64,000 nucleotides of DNA from Nocardia sputorum (GTDB lineage: Bacteria; Actinomycetota; Actinomycetes; Mycobacteriales; Mycobacteriaceae): NCBI RefSeq assembly GCF_027924405.1, contig NZ_AP026978.1, forward strand, positions 4,650,001 to 4,714,000. Reading direction: 5' to 3'. The notes under the pieces were generated by a model. It was not told the origin of the DNA, did no database searches, and worked only from the letters and a program-made list of their open reading frames with translations. Below, piece by piece: positions 41,598 to 52,935 of the stretch. Position 1 is the stretch's first letter, and every line of letters begins with the position of its first letter. The translations under genes were made by a program, and so were the position numbers.

Positions 41598-44059
41598 CGG
41601 ATCTCCTCTGCCATGGTCGCTGCGGATCGGAATTCGTTCGCCGCGCCGCCCGCGCGGAAGCGGTCGTCGCATTCGGCGGCGCGCCGTGCGGGCGCGCCAC
41701 GCTGATGTCCTGACCGGAAGGCCGACAGCATGCCGCGGATCTGCTCGGGTGAGCGCTCGACCGCGGGGGTCGGCTCCGGCCGGGGTACCGGGTCGGGACG
41801 AACGCCGGTGGTGGCGGCGCGGGCCTTCTTGTTACGTTTGACCAGGCCGTTCGCGGTGTGTCGCACGGATGCTTCGTCCGCCTCGGATCCCGCTGCCGCG
41901 CGGGGTGCTTCGGCGGCGCCGACGCTCGCCGCCGGCTCGGATCGTGCGGAACCGAACTGGGTGCCGTCCGACGACCCTGCCGGAACCGTTGTGTGAACTC
42001 GGGCAGTCGCGGTCATGCGCGACATCGGCGAACTCGAATCGCTGTGCCTGGCGGAGCGGGGCGCGGGCGCACGCGGGTCGCCGCGCTGTTCCTGCTCCGC
42101 CTCGAGCATCCCCGGCGGCAGCGTCAGGCGCGCCACGATGCCGCTCACCGGCGAGACGCTCAGTTCGACCCTGATGCCGAGCCGCTCGGCGAGCCTGCCG
42201 ACCACGTAGTGACCGAGATTGCGGGTCGGCGCGACGACGAAATCCTGCTCGCCGCGCAGTCGCGCGTTGGCCTGGGCCAAGTGGCCCGGGGGCATGCCGA
42301 CACCGTGGTCGACCACCGCCAGCAGATATCCGTTCGGTCCGGCACGGCCGTAGATCTCCACCTCGAGATCCGGCGGGGAGAACGCCAGCCCGTTCTCGAT
42401 CAGCTCGGCGAGCATGTGGGCCAGCTCGCTCGCCGCGGCACCCGCGACCAGGGCATCGTCCATCCGGCGCAGCACCACCCTGCGGTAGTCGTCGACCTCG
42501 GACAAACCGGCGCGGATCACGTCGCTGAGCGGAATCGGTTCCGCCCAGCTGCGCGGACTGGCCTCGCCGACCAGCACGAGCAGGCTCTCGGCGTTGCGGC
42601 GCATCCTGGTGGCGAGATGGTCGAGTTCGAACAGATTCGACAGCGCCTTGGGATCGAGCTCTTCGCGCTCGAATTCGCTGATCAGGCCGAGCTGGCGGCG
42701 CACGAGGTTCTGACTGCGGCGGGCGAGGCTGACCATCGACTCGGTGGTGTTGCGGCGCACCAGCGCCTGCTCCGACGCGAGGTCGAACGCGGTGGATTGC
42801 ACCCGATCCAGCGCTCGGGCCACGGCGGCGATCTCGACGCCCGCGCCCGGCGGCGCTCGCACCGGGGCGGGCGGGTCCGGCGGCCGGGTGTCATCGCCGG
42901 TGCGCCAGGCGGAAATCACCTCGGGCAGCCGTCTGCTCGACACGTCGTCGGCGTCCGCGGCCAGCGTGGCCAGCGGCCGCACGATCGCGCGCACCGCGGC
43001 GACGACCAGCGCCACCTCCAGCGCGATCGCCGCCAGCGCGGCGAGCACGAACGCGCCGAGGATCAGAGCGGCGTTGCGGCGCAGCGCCTCCGCCCGCTGC
43101 CGGACGTCGTCGCCGACCGCCTGCTGCACGGTGCGCTGCTCGTCGATGACCGCGGTCATCCGCGCCCACCAGGTGATCGGATCGACCGGTCGTGCCAGCG
43201 GTCCGGCGCTGGAGGCGATCGCGATGTTCTCCGACTCGGCGGCCGCGACCGCGTCCGCGCCGTCCAGCACGGCGTCCAGGCGCGCCTGTTGGGCCGAGGT
43301 CGCGTCGCGGGCGAACGCGGCCAGACCGGCCAGCTTGGCCGCCCGGATGTCGAGGAACTGCGCGTACTCGCCCGGCCCGAAGGCATCCGAGGCGAAGACG
43401 CCGTTCAGGAAGCCGCGTTCGCGGGCCGTCTGCTCCTTCGCCTCACCCAGCGCGTGCAGCGCTTGCAGCCCGTGCCGGATCGCCGGGTCGGCGGCCTGGT
43501 CGAGGCCGAGGGACAAGCGGTTCAGCCCATCGATGGCGTCGGTGTAGAACTGGAACGCCGCCTGCCGGGATGTGCGCCGCTCATCGATCCCCGAGCGGGT
43601 CAGGTCCAAGTCGGTGAGCGGCCGAGCGGCCGCCCGCACCCGCTCCGCGCCGGGCGGACCGTCCGCCGAAGCCTGCCGCAACGTGCGCAGGGCGCGGTCG
43701 ACCGCGCCGCGCTGGTCGTCGACCGGCTGCCGCAAGCGCTGGTCACCGCCGAGCAAGCCATTGGTCAGGCCGCGCTCGCGCTGCGTCTCGTGCACGAGAT
43801 CCGCCACCGCCAGCGCCAGCGACACCGCGGCCACCGTGTCCCGGCTCTTGCGGTACGCGTCTACCTCGCGCGCGACCATCCCGCCGAGAAGGGCGAGCAC
43901 CAGAACGAGCGAGACGACGAGGATGCGAGCCAGCTGCCCGCGGATGGTCCGCGGACGCACGATTCCACTGCCCGGTACGCGGCGTGCACCGTCGGGAGCG
44001 CGGAGCGGGACAACTGTTGTGCCCCCGGAATTCTCCGGTCGTCCAGGTGACCGCACCAC
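41594..44059 (-). CDS. cvnA: Conservon sensor histidine kinase-like protein CvnA with NIT domain
   Basis: An 821-residue membrane protein. TM1 is at about 42-62 (ILVVSLVLVLALLGG), an extracytoplasmic nitrate/nitrite-sensing-like NIT region follows (HETQRERGLTNGLLGG), and TM2 is at about 330-355. HAMP-like and DHp-like segments come next, then a HATPase domain with ELIENGLAFSPPD as the N box and VDHGVGMPPG. The DHp helix has HLATRMRRN and lacks a clear phosphoacceptor His box, as in other conservon proteins. The long C-terminus is disordered. It starts at GTG 44059 and leads the cvnABCD operon. Confidence 0.92.
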   Translation of the reverse strand: MVRSPGRPENSGGTTVVPLRAPDGARRVPGSGIVRPRTIRGQLARILVVSLVLVLALLGGMVAREVDAYRKSRDTVAAVSLALAVADLVHETQRERGLTNGLLGGDQRLRQPVDDQRGAVDRALRTLRQASADGPPGAERVRAAARPLTDLDLTRSGIDERRTSRQAAFQFYTDAIDGLNRLSLGLDQAADPAIRHGLQALHALGEAKEQTARERGFLNGVFASDAFGPGEYAQFLDIRAAKLAGLAAFARDATSAQQARLDAVLDGADAVAAAESENIAIASSAGPLARPVDPITWWARMTAVIDEQRTVQQAVGDDVRQRAEALRRNAALILGAFVLAALAAIALEVALVVAAVRAIVRPLATLAADADDVSSRRLPEVISAWRTGDDTRPPDPPAPVRAPPGAGVEIAAVARALDRVQSTAFDLASEQALVRRNTTESMVSLARRSQNLVRRQLGLISEFEREELDPKALSNLFELDHLATRMRRNAESLLVLVGEASPRSWAEPIPLSDVIRAGLSEVDDYRRVVLRRMDDALVAGAAASELAHMLAELIENGLAFSPPDLEVEIYGRAGPNGYLLAVVDHGVGMPPGHLAQANARLRGEQDFVVAPTRNLGHYVVGRLAERLGIRVELSVSPVSGIVARLTLPPGMLEAEQEQRGDPRAPAPRSARHSDSSSPMSRMTATARVHTTVPAGSSDGTQFGSARSEPAASVGAAEAPRAAAGSEADEASVRHTANGLVKRNKKARAATTGVRPDPVPRPEPTPAVERSPEQIRGMLSAFRSGHQRGAPARRAAECDDRFRAGGAANEFRSAATMAEEIR

Positions 44060-44378
44060 CCTCTGCTCCTCCGATCAGCCGCCGCGCCTGCTCCACAGCG
44101 AGCACACGGAAATCAAGGGCAAACTGTCACAGGGCCACCGCGCCGTCAACGCGAGAATCAGACAAATCAGACAGTGTGCGGACTTCTAAACACACTGGCA
44201 ACGAAGAGTTACGAGCACGACAAACCGACACCCGTGCGCACGCGAGCGGACGCCGAACCCGTTGGCTCGTATCCACCTTCGCCCGCCGCGAACCTTCGGG
44301 CGACTCCGATAGAACGGGCGCGCGGCGAATTCGTCGGCGGCGAGACCCGAGTTTCCGGCCGCCGCCGAAGCACTCCGC
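44060..44378. other. Intergenic region upstream of cvnA
   Basis: About 320 bases without a supported gene. It should hold the cvnA promoter. Its lower-coordinate-side partner is the duplicated segment: from about 44319 it resembles 40182 onward (shared gcgcggcgaattc-tcggcggc), which marks one edge of the conservon duplication. Confidence 0.5.
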
Positions 44379-44948
44379 TCAGCCCGCGTTTCTGGCGACG
44401 AGGTGATCCGCCCGGTGCGCCAGCACCTGTTCGAGCAGTGCGACCAAAACGTCTTTCACCGAATCCCGTCGCTTCGCATCGCATTCCAGGACGGGGATCC
44501 AGTCCGCGAGTGCGAGCGCCGCACGCACCTCGCCGAGGTCGGCGTGGGCGCCGCCGCGGGCGTGGTTGACCGCGACCACGAAGGGCGTGCCGTGTCGCGC
44601 GCAATAGTCCAGCACGGGATGGCAGTCGTGGACGCGGCCGGTGTCCACCATGATGACCGCGCCGAGCGCGCCGTCGGCCAAATCGTCCCAGAGCCAGGCG
44701 AGATCACCCGCCCCCGGCGCGCCGAACAGGTACAGCAGTAGGGAGCTGTCCAGGTCGATCCGCCCCACGTCGACGGGGACGGTGGTCGGCTTCCAGTCCG
44801 CCCGGCGCTCCGGATCGTCCAGGACGACGATCGGCTCGGCCGTCTCCGCCTGGGTCACCAGCGGGCCGATCTCGGAGACGGCCCCGACGAACGTCGTCTT
44901 CCCGGCGCCGAGTCCGCCGCTCACCACGATCTTCACCGAGGACGGCAT
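44379..44948 (-). CDS. Second, diverged CvnD-like GTPase
   Basis: A 189-residue paralogue of CvnD at 40242, with the same length and a P-loop SGGLGAGKTTF. Two guanine-nucleotide motifs are damaged relative to the first copy: the G3 region reads FGAPGAGDL instead of FGTPGQDRF, and G4 reads VNHARGG, losing the Asp of NxxD. It may therefore bind GTP poorly or have a different role. Upstream lies only a broken cvnC. The open frame runs on in front of the ATG but that part is antisense noise. Confidence 0.8.
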   Translation of the reverse strand: MPSSVKIVVSGGLGAGKTTFVGAVSEIGPLVTQAETAEPIVVLDDPERRADWKPTTVPVDVGRIDLDSSLLLYLFGAPGAGDLAWLWDDLADGALGAVIMVDTGRVHDCHPVLDYCARHGTPFVVAVNHARGGAHADLGEVRAALALADWIPVLECDAKRRDSVKDVLVALLEQVLAHRADHLVARNAG

Positions 44949-44965
44949 GGTCTGCTTTCGCGTGT

Positions 44966-45135
44966 CGCAGTGCCAGGACAATGGCGCTGATCCTCTCGAT
45001 GGCAACGGCGACGCGCACATCACGTGTCGGGCGGCCCGGTCGCGGACGACGGCTTGCCGACCCCGATCGAGACTTCCAGCGCGGTACCGATTTCGGCGAT
45101 GGAAATGCGACCGCCGGCACAGCCGCACGAGAAAC
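44966..45135 (-). pseudogene. Remnant of a duplicated cvnC
   Basis: The minus strand retains stretches matching CvnC (SIAEIGTAL followed by a frameshifted tail, and an AIERIS...LAL end). Deletions totalling about 16 bases and more occur relative to 40840-41040, and no intact frame exists. It lies directly upstream of the second cvnD, in the same order as the first conservon. Confidence 0.75.
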
Positions 45136-45221
45136 GTGGTACCCGTCCTCGCCCGCCGCGAAACCTCGCGGTGCGACTCTGATACAGTCCGGCGCGACAC
45201 ACCGGAGGGCAAGAGGGCTGG

Positions 45222-45749
45222 ATGGCGCACCGAATCACGTTGGTTCCCTTGGCAATAGCACTTGTGCTCGGAGCGGCCTCGTGCGGCGACGAGTCCGGCG
45301 GGGCACCGGCGACCACCACCACGCAGGCCGCGAGCACCGCCACCCAGCTGTTCGATCCCTGCACCGGCATCCCCGACTCCGCGCTGACGAGCGCGGGCCT
45401 CGATCCGGCGAGCAAGCAGGTCGGCGTCGGCGGGGTCGAGCAGCCCGGCTGGGAGATCTGCGGCTGGAAGGGCGCCGACTTCACCCTCGGCGTGTTCTCC
45501 AACGGCATGTCCGTGGCCGAGTTCGAGCGCAAACCGGGCAATGTCGATTTCCAGGACGTCACGATCGGCGGGCGCACCGGACGGCAGTTCCGCGTCGACG
45601 ACGCCGCCAAGGACCAGATGTGCGACGTGCTCTTCCCCGCTCGCCAAGGCCTGCTGCAACTGACGCTGGTCAACAAGACCGCCGAGCAGAACCCCTGCGA
45701 ACGCCTCGCGACCGTCGGCGAAGCGATCGTCCCCACCCTGCCGAGATGA
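45222..45749 (+). CDS. DUF3558 lipoprotein
   Basis: A 175-residue secreted lipoprotein. The signal peptide is followed by the lipobox LGAASC (Cys21), a Thr/Ala-rich linker, and the DUF3558 domain with FDPCTGIPDSAL, WEICGWKG and CDVLFPAR cysteines likely forming disulfides. The family is common in Nocardia and Streptomyces as surface lipoproteins of unknown function. The ATG at 45222 follows gggcaagagggc. The convergent neighbour ends 14 bases away. Confidence 0.9.
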   Translation: MAHRITLVPLAIALVLGAASCGDESGGAPATTTTQAASTATQLFDPCTGIPDSALTSAGLDPASKQVGVGGVEQPGWEICGWKGADFTLGVFSNGMSVAEFERKPGNVDFQDVTIGGRTGRQFRVDDAAKDQMCDVLFPARQGLLQLTLVNKTAEQNPCERLATVGEAIVPTLPR

Positions 45750-45762
45750 CCGGTATGCGACC

Positions 45763-46785
45763 TCAGCCACCGAGGATGTCGAGCACCTTGTCGGAGGTGT
45801 AGAAGGGGGCGAGGCGCTCACGGATCAACCCGGCGAGCACTCCCTCCCGCTTCGCGCCCTCGATGACCGCCGGTCCGTACCGGAGGATCTCCTGCATGAT
45901 GTCGTCACCGGTGAGGCCGAGTTCGGGCAGCATGGCCGCCAAGGTGTAATCCCCGTACTTGGTGAAGAACACCTCCACACACTCGTCCAGGAGCAGGCCG
46001 AAGTATTCCTTCTCGCGGGTGGTGACGGCGATCTCGTAGCACAGCAGCACCAGCTCGTTGAGGTCCTTCCGGCTGAGGTATTCGCGCAGGCCGCTGACCG
46101 GTTCGTCGGCGTGCAGATCCCAGAACTCCATCGCGGCGGCGTGCACCGGCGCGTCGCGCAGCATCTCGCGAATGGCGTTGTTGGTGCGCTTGAGCGCGAA
46201 CAGCGCGCCCTTGCCCGCCAGATCGCCGACGAACGTGCTGTCGGCGGCGACCTTCTTGGCGCGATTGGCCGCCGACTGGCCCAGCGACATCAGCGAGGAG
46301 ACGCCGGGGATCTTCTCGGCGCGCTCCCGGTTGGCCTGCATGAAGTCGTTGATCAGCTTGTCCACGAACTTCGACGCGACGGTGGCCACCAGCGGGCTCT
46401 CGGTGAGCCGGTCCAGAATGCGCTCCTGCGCCTGGTGCATGCCGAAGATCTTCTCCAGCAGTGCCTCGACCGGCTCGCGATCGACCACCTCGCCGAGGGT
46501 GTACTCGTCGTTGGCGGCGATGTGGTCGTAGATGGAGTCGGCGAATACGCCGACCATGTCGGCGAACACCGGACTGCCGCCGATCAGCTCGACGACGGTG
46601 CGGACGGTCTGCTTGGCCTGCTCGATCTCCACGACGTCCCGGAAAACGAGCGTGTCGGCGACTCCGAGCACGGCCTCGGTATCGCGCGCGATCACCTCGG
46701 CGAAACGTTCGCCGGTCACCTCCGCGAGCAGGAATTCCACCTGGGCGTCCAGTAACCGTTCGGCGATCTCACGCGGCTCGCTCAT
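45763..46785 (-). CDS. Conserved actinobacterial protein of unknown function
   Basis: A 340-residue, mostly helical protein rich in charged residues, without a signal peptide or membrane segment. I do not recognise a characterised domain. The sequence is well formed, ends in VLDILGG and has coding-like composition, so it is a real gene. Its ATG at 46785 lies 42 bases after the stop of the small upstream gene, suggesting a two-gene operon. Confidence 0.75.
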   Translation of the reverse strand: MSEPREIAERLLDAQVEFLLAEVTGERFAEVIARDTEAVLGVADTLVFRDVVEIEQAKQTVRTVVELIGGSPVFADMVGVFADSIYDHIAANDEYTLGEVVDREPVEALLEKIFGMHQAQERILDRLTESPLVATVASKFVDKLINDFMQANRERAEKIPGVSSLMSLGQSAANRAKKVAADSTFVGDLAGKGALFALKRTNNAIREMLRDAPVHAAAMEFWDLHADEPVSGLREYLSRKDLNELVLLCYEIAVTTREKEYFGLLLDECVEVFFTKYGDYTLAAMLPELGLTGDDIMQEILRYGPAVIEGAKREGVLAGLIRERLAPFYTSDKVLDILGG

Positions 46786-46827
46786 CGCATTCCACCCATC
46801 ACTGTTGTCCGGCGCGCCCGGCCCGGC

Positions 46828-47346
46828 TCACGGCTGGTGCGGGTCGATGTCGTTGCCGTGCAACGATTTCCGGATCCGATCCAGGCGCTCACGCGCGGCC
46901 TTCTCGCGTGCCTGCCATTGTTCGTCCACGCTGCGGCCCGCTGGAGTCTGCCGGTCGAGTTCGCCCATCCCCTGCGCGGTGCCGTAGCGCTGCTCGACCT
47001 TATCGCGAACTGACTCGAAAGTAGGAACACCGGAAGCCGAATATCCGCCGCTCGCGGGGTCCCCGGCGATACCCGGCGGCGGTACCGGTACCGCCGGTAC
47101 CGCAGAACTGCCGCCTACCTGGCCGGATACGTCCGGAGCTCGCCGAGCGGACGCACCGGCATCAGCGGAGGTGGTAGGAGTCACATCCTCGGCGGCCCGC
47201 GCATCACCAGCCTCCGACAATCCGGTCAGCGCCGCGTGGACCGCCGCGAAACCAGGACGCCCCGCCGTGGCGACCAGCAGGACCCCGGCCAGCTCCGCGT
47301 CGGACAGCCCCGCCAACCGGCTCACGATTTCGCTGTTGTCGCTCAT
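46828..47346 (-). CDS. Unknown protein with disordered central region
   Basis: A 172-residue protein with a folded-looking N-terminal helix pair (NSEIVSRLAGLSDAELAGVLLVAT), a Pro/Ala/Gly/Ser-rich middle and a charged C-terminal helix (WQAREKAARERLDRIRKSL). Function is unknown. The DNA at 47083-47104 contains three close ggtaccg units. It is probably co-transcribed with the gene ending at 45763. Confidence 0.65.
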   Translation of the reverse strand: MSDNSEIVSRLAGLSDAELAGVLLVATAGRPGFAAVHAALTGLSEAGDARAAEDVTPTTSADAGASARRAPDVSGQVGGSSAVPAVPVPPPGIAGDPASGGYSASGVPTFESVRDKVEQRYGTAQGMGELDRQTPAGRSVDEQWQAREKAARERLDRIRKSLHGNDIDPHQP

Positions 47347-47379
47347 ACCGCCAGGCTACGCAGGCGCACCGCCCGCCGT

Positions 47380-48147
47380 TCACGACCGCACGAGCGCACC
47401 CGCCCACGCACGCACCAGGTCGTACCAGGCCGAGCCGCCGACGACGATCAGATCGTTGTGCCCGGCCCCGGGGAAGACGACGAGCCGTTTCGGCTCCGGC
47501 GCGGCGGCGTAGAGCCGGTGCGCGTGCCGCAGCGGCAGCAGTTCGTCCTGGTCGCCGTGCATGATCAGCACCGGGGCGCGCAGCGCGCGGATGCGGCGTT
47601 CGTTCGGGTATGCGTTCGGCACCAGCGGGGCGGGCAGGAACGGATACACCGACCGAGCCGCATCGCGCAGGCCGCTGAAGGTGGACATCAGCATCACCCC
47701 GGCGGGCGGATGATGCTGCGCCAGCTCGAGCACGACCCCGCCGCCGAGGGATTTGCCCAGGTACAGCACCCGGTTCGGATCGACGCCCGGCTGGGCGAGC
47801 AACGCCCGTCGCGCGGCGTGCGCGTCCAGGTAGGTGCCGTGCTCGGTCGGTCTGCCGGTGCTGCGCCCGTATCCGCGGTAATCGAAGGCCAGCACGTCGA
47901 AGCCGGCCTCGGTGAGCAACGCGAAGATCGGCACCCGGTCACCGAGATTGCCCGCGTTGCCGTGCGCGAACAGGATGTGCCCGACCGAATGCGCGGCGGG
48001 CATCCACCACGCGTGCAGCGTTTCCCCGTCCGGGGTGCGCAGGGACAGGTCGGTGTACGCCATGCCGAGCAGCGCCGGGGTCTGCAGCAGCGTCCGTTCC
48101 GGCAGATACGTCAGCGCGTTGAGGATCGGACGGGCTGGATGTCGCAT
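47380..48147 (-). CDS. Alpha/beta hydrolase (BEM46/serine-peptidase S9-like)
   Basis: A 255-residue hydrolase with a hydrophobic N-terminal helix. HGNAGN is the oxyanion loop, LYLGKSLGG the nucleophile elbow, HGDQDELLP holds the acid residue, and GHNDL supplies the His. Such proteins are membrane-associated esterases of unknown substrate. ATG 48147 matches the family start better than the longer frame. Confidence 0.8.
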   Translation of the reverse strand: MRHPARPILNALTYLPERTLLQTPALLGMAYTDLSLRTPDGETLHAWWMPAAHSVGHILFAHGNAGNLGDRVPIFALLTEAGFDVLAFDYRGYGRSTGRPTEHGTYLDAHAARRALLAQPGVDPNRVLYLGKSLGGGVVLELAQHHPPAGVMLMSTFSGLRDAARSVYPFLPAPLVPNAYPNERRIRALRAPVLIMHGDQDELLPLRHAHRLYAAAPEPKRLVVFPGAGHNDLIVVGGSAWYDLVRAWAGALVRS

Positions 48148-48538
48148 GCCCACGTTCTTACTCCTGGGGAGCAGAGACCGGGTCCGGCGGGTGCTGGGAC
48201 ACCGGCGGGTCACCGCGCTTCGATCTCATGACCGAGGCGACGGCGACACCGGAAGATCGGCTCGAAGCGGCGGCCGACCGTCGAGCCTCACGGGCGACGC
48301 TTTCGACCGGCGGCGACGATTCATGCCCGGGCCTGGCCGGATGCGTTCGGCATCGGCGAACGCGGGCGCGTTCGCCGCCGCACGCCGCTCGTCGCCTCGG
48401 CCGGGCGACCCAGCCGCGACCGGCGGACACCCGCGCCAACTAGACCGTCCGACAACGAGCGCCGGAAGACGGCGGGCGGGTAACAACGAGGCCGTACGCG
48501 CTCAGCCGCACGGCCTCTGTCGCTACGAGAACTCGGTC
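48148..48538. other. Intergenic region next to the pheT tandem repeats
   Basis: About 390 bases with no supported gene. The last part (48501-48530) contains a weak partial copy of the 28-bp unit that becomes regular from 48539. A promoter for the hydrolase is expected near 48150-48250. Confidence 0.4.
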
Positions 48539-48932
48539 TCAGCCACACAGCACCGCGCCCATGGCCTCACCCGCGCAGCACCGCGACCACGGCCTCAGCC
48601 ACACAACACCGCGCCCACGGCGTCAGCCACGCAGCACCGCGCCCACGGCCTCACCCGCGCAGCACCGCGCCCACGGCCTCACCCGCGCAGCACCGCGCCC
48701 ACGGCCTCACCCGCGCAGCACCGCGCCCACGGCCTCACCCGCGCAGCACCGCGCCCACGGCCTCACCCGCGCAGCACCGCGCCCACGGCCTCACCCGCGC
48801 AGCACCGCGCCCACGGCCTCACCCGCGCAGCACCGCGCCCACGGCCTCACCCGCGCAGCACCGCGCCCACGGCCCTCACCCGCGCAGCACCGCGCCCACG
48901 GCCCTCACCCGCGCAGCACCGCGCCCACGGCG
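48539..48932. repeat. Tandem 28-bp repeat derived from the 3' end of pheT
   Basis: Fourteen adjacent copies of a 28-bp unit (beginning tcacccgcgc and ending cccacggcc on the plus strand) occupy 48539-48932. The last copy, 48905-48932, is the 3' end and stop codon of pheT (coding [12 protein letters not shown] on the minus strand). The other 13 lie beyond the stop. Units 5-11 are identical, units 1-4 carry point changes and two units (48847-48875, 48876-48904) are 29 bp. The period is not a multiple of three, so the block is open in several frames. Confidence 0.95.
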
Positions 48933-51412
48933 TCAGCCGCCACCGCGACCGCCGCGTCGCGCGCCGCACTGGCCTCGTCCTCGGTGAGGGTCCGGTCGGC
49001 GGCGCGGAAACGCAGGGCATAGGTGAGCGACTTGCGTCCCTCGCCCGCCTGAGCGCCCTCGTACACGTCGAACAGTGCGATGTCCTCCAGCAGATCGCCG
49101 CCGCCGGTGCGCAGCGCGGCCTGCACCGACGCCGCGGGAACCGTCTTCTCGACGCTCACCGAGACGTCCTGGAGCACCGCCGGGAACGGCGACACAGTCG
49201 GAACCGGCCGGGCTTCCCGCAGCGGCAACGCGTCCAGGTCGAGTTCGACGGCGCAGGTGCGCGGCGGCAGACCGGAACGTTCCAGCACGGCGGGGTGCAG
49301 TTCGCCCGCGTAGCCGACGACCGTGCCGTCCACCACCAGTTCGGCGCAGCGGCCGGGGTGCCAGGGCAGGTGTGCCGCCGCACGGCGCTCGATGGTCACC
49401 CCGGCCGCGTCCGCGACGGCGTCGGCGAGAGCGAACGCGTCGGCGGCCTCGACCGGACGGCCCGGCCCCCACGGCCCGCGCGGCTCGCGGCGGCCGGTCA
49501 GGACAGCGGCCACGTGCACCGGCTGTTCGGGCAGCGAGTCGAGCAGCTCGGCGATCTCCTCGTCGGTGGGGCGACGGTCCACCGGCAGCGGATCGATCGC
49601 CCTGGTCCTCGCTCCGGGCAGCACGACCTGCGCGATGCCGTAGATCGCCAGATCACGCGCGCCCCGCGAGATATTGCGGGCGGCCACCTCGAGCAGACCG
49701 GGCAGCAAGGTGGTGGCCAGCTCGGCGCGCTCCACGTCCAGCGGATTGAGCACCTTCGTGGTGGCGCGGCGCGGGTCGTCGGCATCCAGGCCCCAGGTGT
49801 CGAACACCCCGGCGGGCAGGAACACCGGCGGCGGAACCTCCACAGCGCCCGCGAACGCCAGCGCCCGGCTGACGGCGCGGCGACGACGCTGGGTGGCCGT
49901 GAGTCCCCGCCCGGCCGGTGCGGCGGGCAGCACGGACGGGATCTGCTCCAGACCCTCCAGCCGCAGCACCTCTTCCACCAGGTCGGCGGGCTGAGCGAGG
50001 TCCGGCCGCCAGCTCGGCGGGGTCACCACCAGCTGGCCGTGCCCGGCCTCGCTGACGCCGACCTCGACGGTGCAGCCGATCTGGGCCAAGCGGCGCGCCG
50101 AGGTCCCCGTCGGGTACGTAACGCCCGCGACGCGGTCGGCCAGGTCGATGTCGATCCGGATGGGCTCGGGCACCGGAAGCGGGGCCCGGACGTCGGTCAG
50201 CACGGGTTCGACGGTGCCGCCGGCGATCTCGGCCAGCAGCGTGGCCGCCCGGTCGAGCGCGGCGACGTTGATCTCCGGATCGACGACCCGCTCGTACCGC
50301 TTACCCGCCTCGGACACCAGCTTGTGCCTGCGCGCGGTGCGGTAGATCTGCAGCGGGTTCCAGGTGGCCGCCTCGAGCAGGATGTCGGTGCTGTCCGCGC
50401 CGACCTCGGTGCTCGCCCCGCCCATCACGCCGGCCAGCGAGATGACGCCGGAATCGTCGGCGATCACCACGTCCTCGGCGTCGAGCGTGCGCTCCACGTC
50501 GTCCAGGGTGCGCAACGTCTCGCCCGCGTGCGCGGCACGGACCACCAGCCCGCCCGCCACCCTGGCGGCGTCGAAGGCGTGCAGCGGCTGCCCCAGTTCG
50601 AGCATCACGTAGTTGGTGACGTCCACCGCGGGCGAGATCGGACGCACGCCCGACAACAGCAGCCTGCGCTGCAACCACCACGGGCTCACCGCGTTCGGGT
50701 CGATGCCGGTGACCCGGCGCGCCGCGAAACGGGTGCACTTCGAATCCGGCTCGACCCGGATCGACCAGGCTTCCCGCTCGTGGTCGGGCAGGGTCCGCAC
50801 CGCCGGGTCGGCGTATTCGAGATCGAAACCGCAGGCCAATTCGCGGGCCAGGCCGCGCACCGAGAAGCAGTAGCCCCGGTCGGGCGTGATGTTCAGCTCG
50901 ATGACCGTGTCGTCCAGGCCGAGCAGCGCGTTGGCGTCGGCGCCCGGCTCGGCGGTGCCCGGCTCCAGCACCAGGATGCCGGAATGGTCCTTGCCGATGC
51001 CGAGTTCGGCGACCGAGCAGATCATCCCGTTGGAGACGTGGCCGTAGGTCTTGCGCGAGGTGATCTCGAACCCGCCGGGCAGCACGCCGCCGGGCAGCAC
51101 CACCACCACCAGGTCACCGACCTGGAAATTCCGTGCGCCGCAGATGATCTCCTGCAGCTCGGGCTTGCCGATGTCCACCTTGCAGAAGCGGATCGGCTTC
51201 TTGAACTCGGTGAGCTCGGTGATCTCGGCGACCCGGCCGACCACCAGCGGCGGCTCCCCGCCCTCCGGGCCCGCGACCCGCCGGAGCTCGTCGACCTCTT
51301 CGACTTCAAGCCCGACCCGGACGAATCCCGCGTCGAGCTCCTCCGGCGTCACCGACCACTCCGGGTTGGTGCGCTGGATGATGTCGGTCAGCCAGGACTG
51401 CGCTACTCGCAC
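48905..51412 (-). CDS. pheT: Phenylalanyl-tRNA synthetase beta subunit
   Basis: An 835-residue subunit. Residues about 40-155 form the tRNA-binding (EMAP/Myf) domain, B3/B4 editing follows, then B5 and a C-terminal FDX-ACB domain ([19 protein letters not shown] region) ending at residue 835. With PheS it charges tRNA-Phe. The start at 51412 is a GTG giving the [11 protein letters not shown] family start. It lies 33 bases after pheS. Its final codons are the seed of the downstream repeat array. Confidence 0.96.
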   Translation of the reverse strand: MRVAQSWLTDIIQRTNPEWSVTPEELDAGFVRVGLEVEEVDELRRVAGPEGGEPPLVVGRVAEITELTEFKKPIRFCKVDIGKPELQEIICGARNFQVGDLVVVVLPGGVLPGGFEITSRKTYGHVSNGMICSVAELGIGKDHSGILVLEPGTAEPGADANALLGLDDTVIELNITPDRGYCFSVRGLARELACGFDLEYADPAVRTLPDHEREAWSIRVEPDSKCTRFAARRVTGIDPNAVSPWWLQRRLLLSGVRPISPAVDVTNYVMLELGQPLHAFDAARVAGGLVVRAAHAGETLRTLDDVERTLDAEDVVIADDSGVISLAGVMGGASTEVGADSTDILLEAATWNPLQIYRTARRHKLVSEAGKRYERVVDPEINVAALDRAATLLAEIAGGTVEPVLTDVRAPLPVPEPIRIDIDLADRVAGVTYPTGTSARRLAQIGCTVEVGVSEAGHGQLVVTPPSWRPDLAQPADLVEEVLRLEGLEQIPSVLPAAPAGRGLTATQRRRRAVSRALAFAGAVEVPPPVFLPAGVFDTWGLDADDPRRATTKVLNPLDVERAELATTLLPGLLEVAARNISRGARDLAIYGIAQVVLPGARTRAIDPLPVDRRPTDEEIAELLDSLPEQPVHVAAVLTGRREPRGPWGPGRPVEAADAFALADAVADAAGVTIERRAAAHLPWHPGRCAELVVDGTVVGYAGELHPAVLERSGLPPRTCAVELDLDALPLREARPVPTVSPFPAVLQDVSVSVEKTVPAASVQAALRTGGGDLLEDIALFDVYEGAQAGEGRKSLTYALRFRAADRTLTEDEASAARDAAVAVAADAVGAVLRG

Positions 51413-51445
51413 TTGTCGTTTCGCTCTCTCGATCGAAGGGTGGGG

Positions 51446-52893
<1,448 letters not shown>

Positions 52894-52920
52894 CCCTGTC
52901 CGCGCACAGCACGGACAGGG
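52894..52920 (-). terminator. Hairpin terminator after the MFS exporter gene
   Basis: CCCTGTCCG at 52894-52902 and CGGACAGGG at 52912-52920 form a perfect 9-bp stem with a 9-base loop, 16 bases after the exporter stop. TTCGTC follows on the minus strand. Confidence 0.7.
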
Positions 52921-52935
52921 ACGCACGGATCGGGC

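Noticed and set aside
44949..45821. N-terminal extension of the second CvnD to a 480-residue protein
   Set aside because: The extension runs antisense to the DUF3558 lipoprotein gene and through the cvnC remnant. The ATG at 44948 matches the start of the first CvnD.
48539..48904. CRISPR-like array
   Set aside because: The 28-bp units are directly adjacent with no spacers and include the pheT stop codon, so this is tandem amplification. No cas gene is near.
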